A DNA stretch of 64,000 bases from Thinopyrum elongatum (Eukaryota; Streptophyta; Magnoliopsida; Poales; Poaceae), in contig CM022303.1 of the NCBI GenBank assembly GCA_011799875.1, forward strand, positions 275,600,904 to 275,664,903, in the 5' to 3' direction. Position 1 is the first letter of the stretch. The number at the start of each line of letters is the position of its first letter. Shown in pieces: positions 1-9,435 of this stretch. The translations under genes and the position numbers were made by a program. Below the pieces are notes generated by a model. It saw only the letters and a program-made list of their open reading frames with translations. It was not told the DNA's origin and did not search any database.

Positions 1-6
1 GTTTGA

Positions 7-761
7 TCCCTTTTTGCTTGCCTTGTCATTACGGCTAGTTCTTCTCTTGTCTCGCTCACCTCTGAAAATGAAGTTCTCACTTTTAAGCAAAGGGGGGAGA
101 GAATTTAAAAGATGCTTGGTATAAAATTTACAATGCTCATAATAGATCTATTCGTAAGCAATCCACTACTATCCTTCTTCAAAAAAAAATTGTGGGCATT
201 ACTACTTGGTATAGATTCGTTCTTGATACTATCACCAGGGGGAATTTCTTGAGTTGTCCCACTTCTGATGCTATGAATTCTATGGGAAGTTTAGTGGGAT
301 CACCATGTATCATTATCAATGAAACGATTTTAACTCTTGAGCATGTTATGCAACGGCTAGATGCTATCAAAAAGAAAATGCTCACTGTAGAACATATTGA
401 ATATTTTGATAAAAAGATCCATAATCATGCCACTCGAATTGGCTCAAAAATAGGGGATACTCTTAAAACACTAAAAGAGAAAAGACCCGTAGTTAACAAG
501 AGGGTAGAAGAGAGCCCCGCTTGAATTGATAAGTTGGAAGAAATTTTTAATAACTTGAGCTCGGCTTTTTCTTCCGTTAAAACTATTGAAAAGACTCCTC
601 CTAGTAAGAATTGCAAGTTTACCTACGCTCCTAAGAACAAGGGTGTCAATTCTAGTAGCAACGAATATCTTAAAATGATTAGTATTCACCCCGATTTTAT
701 CGAGTTGATAAAGAAACCTACTCACAAGAGTGAATTCTTTAATTTATCCCTAGGAGCGTGA
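7..761 (+). pseudogene. Gag-like protein of the Sabrina-like element, 3' part, broken
   Basis: A degenerate reading frame enters from the left edge and ends at the TGA at 759-761. It resembles the gag-type protein carried by Sabrina/WHAM-like gypsy elements, including a KDAWYKIYNAHNRS-like motif and a later lysine-rich linker. Expected role: capsid protein of the retroelement particle. It has two breaks. The frame shifts inside the run of six G at 92-97, where the upstream part reads in frame 1 and the downstream part in frame 3. An in-frame TGA at 522-524 probably arose from CGA. No zinc knuckle or pol domain follows before the 3' untranslated region. Family assignment is from memory. Confidence 0.55.
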
Positions 762-2058
762 TCCTTGGGAATATGTATGCTAGATCTCTAAGGAATTATG
801 AATGTGTGATGGAGGAAACCGAAGACGACAATACGTGAATCTATGCATTATGCCTAGCTAGGGGCATAAAACAATAGCGCTTCTTGGAAGGCAACCCAAC
901 AGTTGTCTTTTAATTTTTTGTTTTCCTTGATATTCTTCAATAAATATGCAATTATGCTACTGTTGTAATTTTGTTTGAGTATTTTAATTAGTGTTTGTAC
1001 CAAGTAAAGCCTTTAGGATGGTTTGGGTGATAGTTGATTTGATCATGTTGAAAAACAGAAACTTTTGGGCCCAGTTCTTGAATTTTGTAAATTCACAGAA
1101 ACGAGCTTTTGCTATGAATTTTTTTACACATGATTGATATACAAATTTCCCATGTTTTCCTAATTTTTCAGAAATTTTGGAGTTACATAAGTATGGTCAA
1201 AGTTCAGATTACTACAGACTGTTCTATTTTTGACATATTCTATTTTCGTTGCATTGTGTGCTTATTTTGATGAATCTATGGATTGTATCGGGGGGGGGTA
1301 TAAGCCATGGTAAAGTTAGAATACAGTAGGTATAATGCAATAACAAAATATGAATGAGTTTGCAACAGTACTTAAAGTGGTGATTTGCTTTATTATACTA
1401 ACGGATCTCACGAAGGTTTTGTTAAGTTTTGTGTGATTGAAGTTTCCAAGGTTTAGGTGACATCACGATGGATGAAGGAATAAGGATTGGCAAGAGCCTA
1501 AGCTTGGGGATGCCCATGGCACCCCCAGGTAATATTCAAGGACTCCCAAGCAACTAAGCTTGGGGATGCCCCGGACGGCATCCCCTCTTTCTTCTAACGA
1601 CCATCGTTAATTGTACTTGGAGCTATAATTTTATTCGTCACATGTCATGAGTTTTGCTTGGAGCGTCTTGTATTATATGAGTCTTTGCTTGTTTTGCTTT
1701 TTAGTTTGTCACAATCATCCTTGCTGAACACACTTGTTTGAGAGAGCCACACGCATATCATGATTTGCTAGAATACTCTATGTGCTTCACTTAAATCTTT
1801 TGAGCTAGGCACTTGCTCTAGCACTTCACTTATATCTTTTTGAGCATGGCGGTGGTTATGTTTTAAAGAAATACGCTCTCATGCTTCACTTATATAATTT
1901 TGAGAGTTGAATTTTTTTTGAAGAAATATTTATGCTCTCGTGCTTCACTTAAATCTTTTTTAGAGTAAAGAATAGTAATGATAATTTGCATTAGATGTGA
2001 ATTTGGTCCCAAAGTGATAGATATCCAAGAGGGATATAATAAAAACTTTCATGAAGAT
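762..2058 (+). other. 3' non-coding part of the Sabrina-like element
   Basis: AT-rich and without a supportable ORF. It holds Triticeae retrotransposon landmarks: GCCTAGCTAGGGGC near 853, followed by a glycine-codon-like GGAAGGCAACCC, and AAGCTTGGGGATGCCC at about 1551, which resembles the PPT found just before the LTR at 19359-19369. Between about 1780 and 1980, variants of 'gctctcatgcttcacttatatctttttgag' recur about four times as a loose tandem repeat. The sequence resumes at 18186 after gypsy A. Confidence 0.6.
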
Positions 2059-2864
2059 TGTCATGGTTTTGTCATGGCAGATGTCCTAGGTGAGGATTAG
2101 TCGTGAGGCCATCGCAACTAGGTAGTAACTTGAACGGGGTTGATCGGAATCGAGACAACGCGAGTTTTACCCAGGTTCGGCCCCTCACGGTGGAGGTAAA
2201 AGCCTACATCCTGCTTGATTTATATTGATCATCATGGTCTCGATTACAAGGGCGCTATTTTTGATGCCTCTGTCTCGAGAGCCATCAAAACATCTGTTCG
2301 TGACTTGTCTGTCTAAAACCTTGTCTATCTATTCTAACCTCTCCCTCTTGGGGTGCCCTGCCCCTCCTTATATAAGTTGAAGGGGCGGCTTACATGTAGA
2401 GTCCTAGTAGGATTAGGACTTAAGCTATTCTGGCTTCTTATCACGGGCTTCTTACCGCGGGCGACTTATCACGTCCTTCTTATCTTGGGCTTCTTATCAC
2501 AGGCTTCTCATCTTGGGCTTCTTATCTCCGGGACTCATCTTCCGGGCGACTTAAGCCCAGAGATGACTTAACTTCAGGACGGCTGAAGTCTAGAGATGAA
2601 TTAACGTCAGGGCGGCTTAAGCCCAGAGATGACTTAAGTCTCAGGGTGGCTTAAGCCCAGGGATGACTTAACATCTGGGCGGCTTAAGTCTAGAGATGAC
2701 TTAAGCCTCAGGGCGGCTTAGGCCCATAGATGACTTAAGCCTCAAGGCGGCTTAAGCCCAGAGATGACTTAAGCCTCAGGGCGGCTTAAGCCCAAAGATG
2801 ACTTAACCTCAGAGATGACTTATCCTCATGAGCCGGGTCTTGGTCGTGGGGAATATCCCCAACA
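2059..2864 (-). repeat. Gypsy A 3' LTR (806 bp)
   Basis: It pairs with 17232-18180. The plus strand starts TGTCATGGTTTTGTC and ends CCCCAACA. At 2163-2205, in element (minus) orientation, it contains the TTTTAC...CCGAACCTGGGTAAA box that is also present in the LTRs of gypsy B, C and D. It has fewer tandem units than the other LTR, which explains most of the length difference. Confidence 0.9.
2551..2832 (-). repeat. About 34-bp tandem repeat in the gypsy A 3' LTR
   Basis: About eight degenerate units of a 33-35 bp motif built on CTTAAGCCCAGAGATGA followed by CTTAAGCCTCAGGGCGG. The unit is partly self-complementary, because CTTAAG is palindromic and recurs every half-unit. A shorter array of about 15 bp units (TTCTTATCTTGGGC type) lies just before it at about 2430-2530. 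Confidence 0.85.
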
Positions 2865-2880
2865 TTAGCCCCCAAGTTAG
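2865..2880 (-). other. Polypurine tract of gypsy A
   Basis: On the minus strand this reads AACTTGGGGGCTAA directly before the 3' LTR, the usual place and composition for plus-strand DNA priming. Near-copies of the same box occur at about 3267, 3487, 3718 and 3794, with weaker versions at about 3408 and 4742. Confidence 0.75.
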
Positions 2881-5800
2881 CTTTGAATTTATTCATGTTA
2901 AACTCCTGAAATAAGAATATGTAAAGGGACCGACTCACTCAAAAAGACCAGTTTTAGTCAATTGATTAGTTCCTGAAAAGTCTGAGTCTCTGCCATATCA
3001 ACATGCTGATGCTCGTTCCATGCAGAAAAATAACCCTTATGTTATTTTGAGATGTCTCCAAATGCCTTGGTTTGACAAAAATGGAAAATTTGTTTGATGT
3101 TGAGCCAACTTTCAATGCTTTAGGTTTTGATAAAAAAAATCCATGCGATGTTGAGCTGACTTGTCTGAATAGCTTGGAGGAGATAATCTTTGCAAATTTC
3201 TTCACCAAAAATATGAGACCTGGGTCATTCAAAACTGAGAACTTGGAGGTGTTCCTCCCTCACCTGTAGCCCCCAAGTCTTGAGTAGAACAAAGTGATAG
3301 CTTAAGACTTGCTTAAATATAAATGTTGCATCTTTTGGAGAGAACCAGTTTGTCCAGCTGAGTCTCCAATCATAAACTGAATGTTTTTTACTTCACATAT
3401 GTAGCCCTCAAGGGCCGGCTCATCAGTATGTGATGGGTCGGGTCTTCAATTTGGACCATATAATCTGGGTAAACAACTGAATGTTGTAGCCCCCAAGTGT
3501 GGGGTCGTTTGCCTACAGCGATCTGGGACTTACATGTACTTCTTTGAAAATAACATCATATGATGCAAACCCCAAGCTTCGGGTCACCTTTGATATAGTG
3601 GATTAATGCTTGTGTACTTTGAATTTTTGACAGGAGCAATGGGTACCCAGCAAGGGCCGGCTCACCATGATGTGATGAGTCGGGTCTTCAATGAGACTAT
3701 TGCAAATGAGCATGCATTAGCCCCCAAGTGCCATGGTGCATGCTTGCAGTGACATGGGACTTTCATACTTGATGTAATCTTAATTTGAATAATGTAGCCC
3801 CCAAGTGCTGGGTCGTATGCCTGCAGCGACTCCGGACTATTACTTTCATTGTAGAATAAAATCAGATCCACTGTGTGGATGATGTTGTTGAGTGCTTTGA
3901 AAACCTCAGTCATTTAACATTGGTTATGATAACGATGATAAAAAATCAAGCCATGTTGGCCATTAAAGATTTGTTTCCTGATGAGTTACAATGTAACCTA
4001 GTTTGAAAACCAGCTCCTGCAACATAAACAAATATATACATGCATATATGATACATGGTATGATGATGCAATGTATGGTGATGTATGTGTATGATAACAA
4101 AGTATAAAAATGCCGGCTTTCGAGGCTCGACATAAGACCGGCTTTCGAGGCTCAAGTCTTGCTTCAGTGAAGTTGGCATGATGGTCTTGGTTTATCCTCG
4201 CTCTCTGTAAGCCGGCTCTCACGTGACTAAAGCCGTCGTTTTAACTTTGACAAGTTCAGGGTCATAAAGATTGACTGTCAAGAGTACGGGGGGTCACCTT
4301 TTCGGAGTAGCATCAAGCAGACAGGCAGGTTTAACCAATATAATATTTGGCATTTTTGTCGGGTTAAGAGGGTGAGAAAGCTAAACTCGGTAAGTTGGAA
4401 GCTCCCAAGTGACCAATGATCAAGATTGAACAGGATACCCATGTTCATACTGTGCATCATGGCGACTAGTCTTCTTTGGTAAGCTTACTTTTCGCCAATA
4501 AGGCAGAATACCTATGTTTGAACTGCGCTCGTAGCAGCTAGTTCTCTTTGGCAACCTTTAATTTTTCACCGATATGGCAGGATACCCATGTTTGAACTAC
4601 GCATCATGATAGCAAGCTCTCGTTGGCAACCTTTAATTTTTCGCCAATACAGCAGCAATTCCCAGGTCCGGGTTGTCTTCCCTACAATGATCGGGGTTCT
4701 TGAATTTGTAAAAATGGCCAAATCTGCCGAGCCATGTTTGTGTAGCCCTCGAGTTTTAAGACGATTCGAGGAATCAGTTTGAAATTATTCATACTTGGCC
4801 ATGGCATAACTAGCCACGACATTATAAGCCGACATGAGTCAGCCGTGCGTTGGTATAATATAACTGATCTCCAGAGGCAGCGGCTTGCATACACATTCGT
4901 CGAGCAGTGCGGCACGATCGGATGCTGGCACATGATAACGTTGGCGCTAGCTCTATATACACGGCACGGTGATTGCTCTTGTAGTGAATAATTTTCCTGC
5001 ATAAAAATATCGCCAGCCAGAGTAATTTTTCTCGGAAGAAAAAATGTACCAATAAAAATAGACCGGATAAGTTTCACCTGACATTTTTGTTGGGTAGCTG
5101 GACGTCTGACAGGATTTGAACCAGCCAGCTTGTGGTGCAGCGGCGGTCAAACCTACACGGCGTAATTGCAGAGTTGTGGGAGTCACCAGTTTGAGCAACG
5201 AACGAGTCATCGATAAGGCGACTATCGAGCAGTGTGGCAGTGGTATGCATCTTCCCCCCTTACGAGTCGACGATGAGGCGGCTATCGGGCACTATGGCAG
5301 TGGTCTGAAGACGGGGCCACGGAGGCGCGGTGAAGGCAGGCCACGGTGGCAGCGGTGACTCGCAGGCGAGGCGAGGCCCCGACAACAGAAAGCGGCTCAA
5401 GGCGATCCGTCAGGGCGGCGACTCGGATGCAGCAGGTGGCCTTGGAGGCGGAAAAGGCGAAGCCGGCTTGGCATGGCGGTCGCGGTGAGGCGGCAGCTTG
5501 GAGGTGTTCTTCCCAGTCATAACTTTTTTTACTTAAGTGCCTAGCCCCCCTTTATTCCACCGGGTCAACTCCCCCCTTTTCTCCCTTGTCCACCCCGGTG
5601 AGACAAGGCTGCCCTAGTAGGGGTGCATCGGCCAGGCGGGCGGTAGAGGCGGGAGCGAGGTGGAGGCGACGCGTGTGGGTGCGACACGGCAGGGTCGGAG
5701 CGGGGGCTAGGCAGAGCCATCGCGTGGCCTGGCCAGAGGAGGTGGCGAGGCGGTTTGCGGATGCGAGCCGGTCGTGACGCGAGGCAGCGAGCCAGCGGGG

Positions 5801-5884
5801 AAAGGCCAGGCCGCGGGCGGAAACGGCCTGGCGGGGCGAAGCCGGCGGGTGCGAGGCGCCCGGCCGCGGGCGGAGGCGAAGCTG
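2881..5884 (-). other. Gypsy A internal region, 3' part, non-coding
   Basis: No ORF here is supported by domain or composition. From 2881 to about 5100 it is AT-rich and contains repeated PPT-like TAGCCCCCAAG boxes (plus-strand reading), each followed by a related stretch of about 60 bp ending in a 'cagcgacttgggact'-type sequence. From about 5260 to 5884 it becomes strongly GC-rich, built from degenerate GGCGAGGCGG-type units. The GC-rich block continues at 15905 on the far side of gypsy B. The change in composition probably marks the border between 3' untranslated DNA and a decayed, formerly coding or low-complexity part. Confidence 0.5.
4433..4660. repeat. Three tandem units of about 75 bp in gypsy A
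   Basis: Each unit carries 'gatacccatgttt', then 'gcatcatgatagcaag', then 'ctctttggcaacctttaat' and 'tttcgccaata'. Three successive diverged copies can be read by eye. No function is suggested. Confidence 0.7.
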
Positions 5885-5889
5885 GCGGG

Positions 5890-6411
5890 TGTCGGTGCAA
5901 CAGACCCTGGGTCCATTGCACAGACTGTGCACAGGCCAGAGACAAGATTACAAGACCAAGATCGGACCAAGCAAGGAGGATCAATTCCTTTGGAGGATCC
6001 AAATGCAAGTCGAGAAGGCCAAAGCGAGCCAGAGGAATGAGGCATCGCTAAGGGAAGGGCCTACACAAAGACTGATTTGCCACTGTGGTGACCCCTTAAT
6101 CTATAAAAGGAGGCCCATGGCGACCATAGAAAGGGTTGGATCCTCGCATATCCATACACGCGTAGTCACTCTCGCCCCCAGAGCGACCTTGCCGGGCGAG
6201 TGTGCTACGTTCACCACCATTATCCACCATCAATCCACCAAAGCAGGAGTAGGGTTTTACGCCTCACGGCGGCCCGAACCTGGGTAAAGACTGCCCGTGT
6301 GATCTCTGCCGTGCTGCGCGATGCTTCTCCGCTCTTTGTGCAATGTGTCCATCCCCCCGCCGAACCAAAAGGGGCTGATGGCCCCATAGGTGGCCGTGGT
6401 TTCCCACGACA
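5890..6411 (+). repeat. Gypsy B 5' LTR (522 bp, with a 383-bp internal deletion)
   Basis: It starts TGTCGGTGCAACAG and ends CCCACGACA. Compared with the 3' LTR it lacks about 383 bp right after GGGCCTAC. TATAAAA is at 6102-6108. The conserved U5-side box (TAGGGTTTTAC...GGCCCGAACCTGGGTAAA) is at 6250-6288. Outside the deletion the two LTRs differ at roughly 15 positions by eye. Confidence 0.92.
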
Positions 6412-6415
6412 TCTT

Positions 6416-6434
6416 TGGTGCGCCAGGTAGGGGG
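6416..6434 (+). other. Primer-binding site of gypsy B
   Basis: Five bases after the LTR comes TGGTGCGCCAGGTAGGGGG, differing by one base from TGGCGCGCCAGGTAGGGG at the same place in gypsy C (49211) and gypsy D (52495). TGG pairs with the CCA end of a tRNA. I have not identified which tRNA. Confidence 0.75.
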
Positions 6435-6512
6435 ATCACTTGCGCGAAACCGAGAGCGTACGCTGTGCGCCATCTTCATCGACATTTTTCGTCGTCGACT
6501 GCGTCATCGACT

Positions 6513-8765
6513 ATGGCGCCCAAGAGGAACCCCGAGGCTGCAAACCACCCGTCCACCTCGAAGGCTCCGCCGCCCGTGACCGCCGATGTCGCGGGGAACA
6601 CGGGGGCTCGCGAGGGTGTGGATGCTGCGGGGGACGTGGTTGGCGCAGGCGGCACCGTCACCACCTCCCCCACGGCCGAAGCAGGAATGGGAGGTACCGG
6701 GGAAAGACAGCATCAGCAACATCTCGACGGCCAAGCTCCACGAGGTACGGATGGAGGGATCATTCCGCCTGAACCCCTTCTCCTCGCCAACGGGCACAGC
6801 CGCAGTGAAGATGCTCGCTCTAGGGTGAATCGCAACCCTTCGGCCGCCCCCACTGTGAGCGCGACCGCAAGGCACGCGCCACCCCCGAGGCGGGTTGACC
6901 CAGCTACTGTGCCCAACGGAGCCGCTGGCCCTCAGGCGCCTCCGCCGCATCACCATGCCGTCCAAACGGCTGGTTCATAGCAGCAAGGGCGTGGCGCAGT
7001 CGCCACCGGCAACGTCAGGAGCCGAGCGAAACTACGATCTACATTGTCATCACCTATGCCAAGCACTGCCTCAGAAGCCATGGTGCGAGCCCAACTGCTG
7101 TTGAGATTTCCACCGGCGGTAGACCAGATGGATGAGTGGCGAGCCAGCATCCAAAGTTTGATTGGTTTTGCCGAGGCGGAAGGATCACCGCGGGCCGGAC
7201 CGCCACGGCCTTCCCAGGCAGCAACGACGGCTCGTGCGGCTGGTCGTGCGGGAGGGGCCACCCTCACGGTGCAATCCCCACCACGGCAAGCCACCCGGGA
7301 ACCGCAAGTCCAGGCGCCCGATGATGTCTCGATGGCCTCGTCAGATCCTCGAGCGCGTCAAGGCCGACAGTGTGCCCCGGAGGACAGGCGAAGGGAAGGC
7401 GCGCGCTTCATCGACGAGCGGCACCGCGAGAACCCCTACCAGACAAATGGGTGCGATGGCCCCGACATCGACGAGCCTGCGCTCGGAGATGGCGGGTGCC
7501 TGCCTTTCGAGGTTGCGTGCCCTGCCTTCACCCGTGAGCTGCGGCAAGTCCGTTGGCCGTCCACTCGCATGTTCAAGCCAGAGATACCTGAGAAGTATGA
7601 TGGGAGACTAAACCCGGCAGAGTTCTTGAGCATCTACACCATCGCTGTTCAAGCTGCCGAGGGAAGAGATGAGCAGGTGTTCGCCAACTACTTCCCTTTG
7701 GCCCTCAAGTCAAATGTGAGGTCTTGGCTGATGCACCTGCCGGAGAACTCCATTTCGACCTGGGCTGACCTGTGCCACGAGTTCATTGGTGCCTTCACGG
7801 GTGGCCATCAAGAACCAGGGCGGCCCAGCGACTTGCAGTTTCTCCGACAGAAAGAAGGAGAAGCTCTGCGGAAGTACTTGCAGAGATTCAGTCGAGTCCA
7901 CAAAAATATCCCAGATATCCACCCAGCTGCCGTGATAGCTGCCTTCCAATCCAACGTGCGCAACCGCAGGATACGTTCCAAGATGAACGTTCGGTTGCCC
8001 AAGACTGTGAAGGAGCTCTACACTTTGGTGGAAAAGTGTGCTCGGGTGGAGGAGGGGAGGAAACTTCTTGGAGAGGAAGACTGCATCGACATCGACTCAG
8101 AAGATGATGACGAAACCATCAGTAAGAAGAAGAAGAACAAGAAGCACAACAAGAAGCGCAAGGATAAGACAATGATGGCTGTTGAGGGGTCAGGCACGCC
8201 TAGTACCGGCAAGAAGGCCAGGGCTGAAGCCCCCGGCAAGGAGGCTACCGCATGCGCTGACTGCCGGGAGGCGGTGGCTGCCGAGAAAGCTGGGAAAGGT
8301 GATGGGCCATACTGTAAGATTCATCGGACCAAGGGCCATGATCTCCAGGAGTGTTATCAAGTTGAGCAGCTCGTCAAGAGACAGAAGGCTGAGTATGAGA
8401 AGCGTGATAAGGAAAAAGGTCAGAATGGCGCTGGCGGGAAGGGCCGGGGTGGTGAAGCAAATCGCCCCGGCAAGGCTCCTCGGAAGCAAAGGAAACCCGC
8501 CAAGGGCCGAGAGAAGGAGGATTGCAATAACGAGAGTGATGGAGGGGATGAAGAGGAAACCAGCGAGCAGGAATTCCAGAAGGCCACTGACGCCCTGTGC
8601 ATTGACGGGGGTGCATCTTTGCACTCCTCTCACTGCCAACTTAAACAGTGGGCGCGTGAAGTCAATGCCATGGAGCCAGCGGCAGGTTCTCGGAAGCCGC
8701 TCAAGTGGTCATGCACGCCCATCATCTTTGATGAAGATGACCACCCGACCGCATTACTGCGGTAG
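6513..8765 (+). pseudogene. gag: Gypsy B gag (capsid/nucleocapsid), broken
   Basis: Start ATG at 6513 (MAPKRNPEAAN), matching MAPKKKSG at 49301 in gypsy C. An in-frame TAG at 6978-6980 interrupts it, and the same frame resumes through 7044 to a stop at 8763-8765. The Retrotrans_gag domain spans about residues 340-500 from this start (PEIPEKYDGRLNPAEFLSIY onward, with WADLCHEF and RRIRSKMNVRLPKTVKELY). A lysine-rich stretch follows, then a zinc-finger-like CKIHRTKGHDLQEC. The C-terminal part has the conserved CIDGGASLHSSH and LKQWAREV motifs seen upstream of protease in this group. Near 8745 one base is missing relative to gypsy C (CACCCGACC against CACCCTGACC), so the frame no longer runs into protease. 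Confidence 0.9.
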
Positions 8766-9435
8766 GGTGCTTGCCGTTGTTGGTCTCACCAACAATTTGC
8801 AACCTCAAGGTCACAAAGATGCTGGTTGACGGCGGGGCCGGGTTGAATCTGATTTTCCCAAAGGTTATCAGCAAACTCCAGATAGCAGAGGAAGAACTTA
8901 AGGCCACAGGCACGTTTCAAGGAGTCAATCCCGGCAGGAACCATCCTAAGGGAAAGGTTACGTTGCCAGTGACATTTGGAGGGGAGTTGAACTACAGGAC
9001 TGAGAAAGTTGTGTTTGATGTGGTTGACCTCCCTCTGCCGTACAACGGGATCCTTGGGTGCCCAGCCCTGGCCAAATTCATGGCAGCATCCCACTATGCC
9101 TACAACACCTTGAAGATGCAAGGGCCGATGGGCGTCATTTCTGTTTCGTCGACAAGAAAGACGCAATTATTTGCATGGATAAGATGTACTGGGACACGGT
9201 CGCGGCAGAGGTCGCGGAAGCCACAGTTCCCGCCAAGGAAAAGCATAGCAGAGGCACTGGCAAGGAATCCGGGAAGCGTACCTCTGTGGAATGTGCCGTG
9301 CCCGTTGATGACAGACCAGAGAGTTCCAACAGCAAGAGATCCAAGGCTACTCCACCCCAAGTGAAAAAGGTCGCGGCAGGGCTGGCTGGTGCTGATGGTA
9401 CTTTCACTATTAGCGCCACCCTTGACAACAAATAG
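8766..9435 (+). pseudogene. Gypsy B aspartic protease region, broken
   Basis: The retropepsin-like part begins near 8816. The active-site motif LVDGGAGLNLI uses D-G-G where many retroelements have D-S/T-G, a variant common in Tat-type elements. The hydrophobic flap-side sequence YNGILGCPALAKFMA follows about 70 residues later, with ILG-x-P typical of the family. Expected role: cleavage of the gag-pol polyprotein. A single-base deletion near 9150 relative to gypsy C shifts the frame, so the downstream charged linker is read in another frame. It ends at the TAG at 9433-9435, which is at the same place in gypsy C. Confidence 0.85.

Noticed and set aside
8595..8640. CIDGGASLHSSH taken as the protease active site
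   Set aside because: It is a conserved motif upstream of protease in this group; LVDGGAGLNL at about 8820 sits in the right context, with ILG-x-P following.
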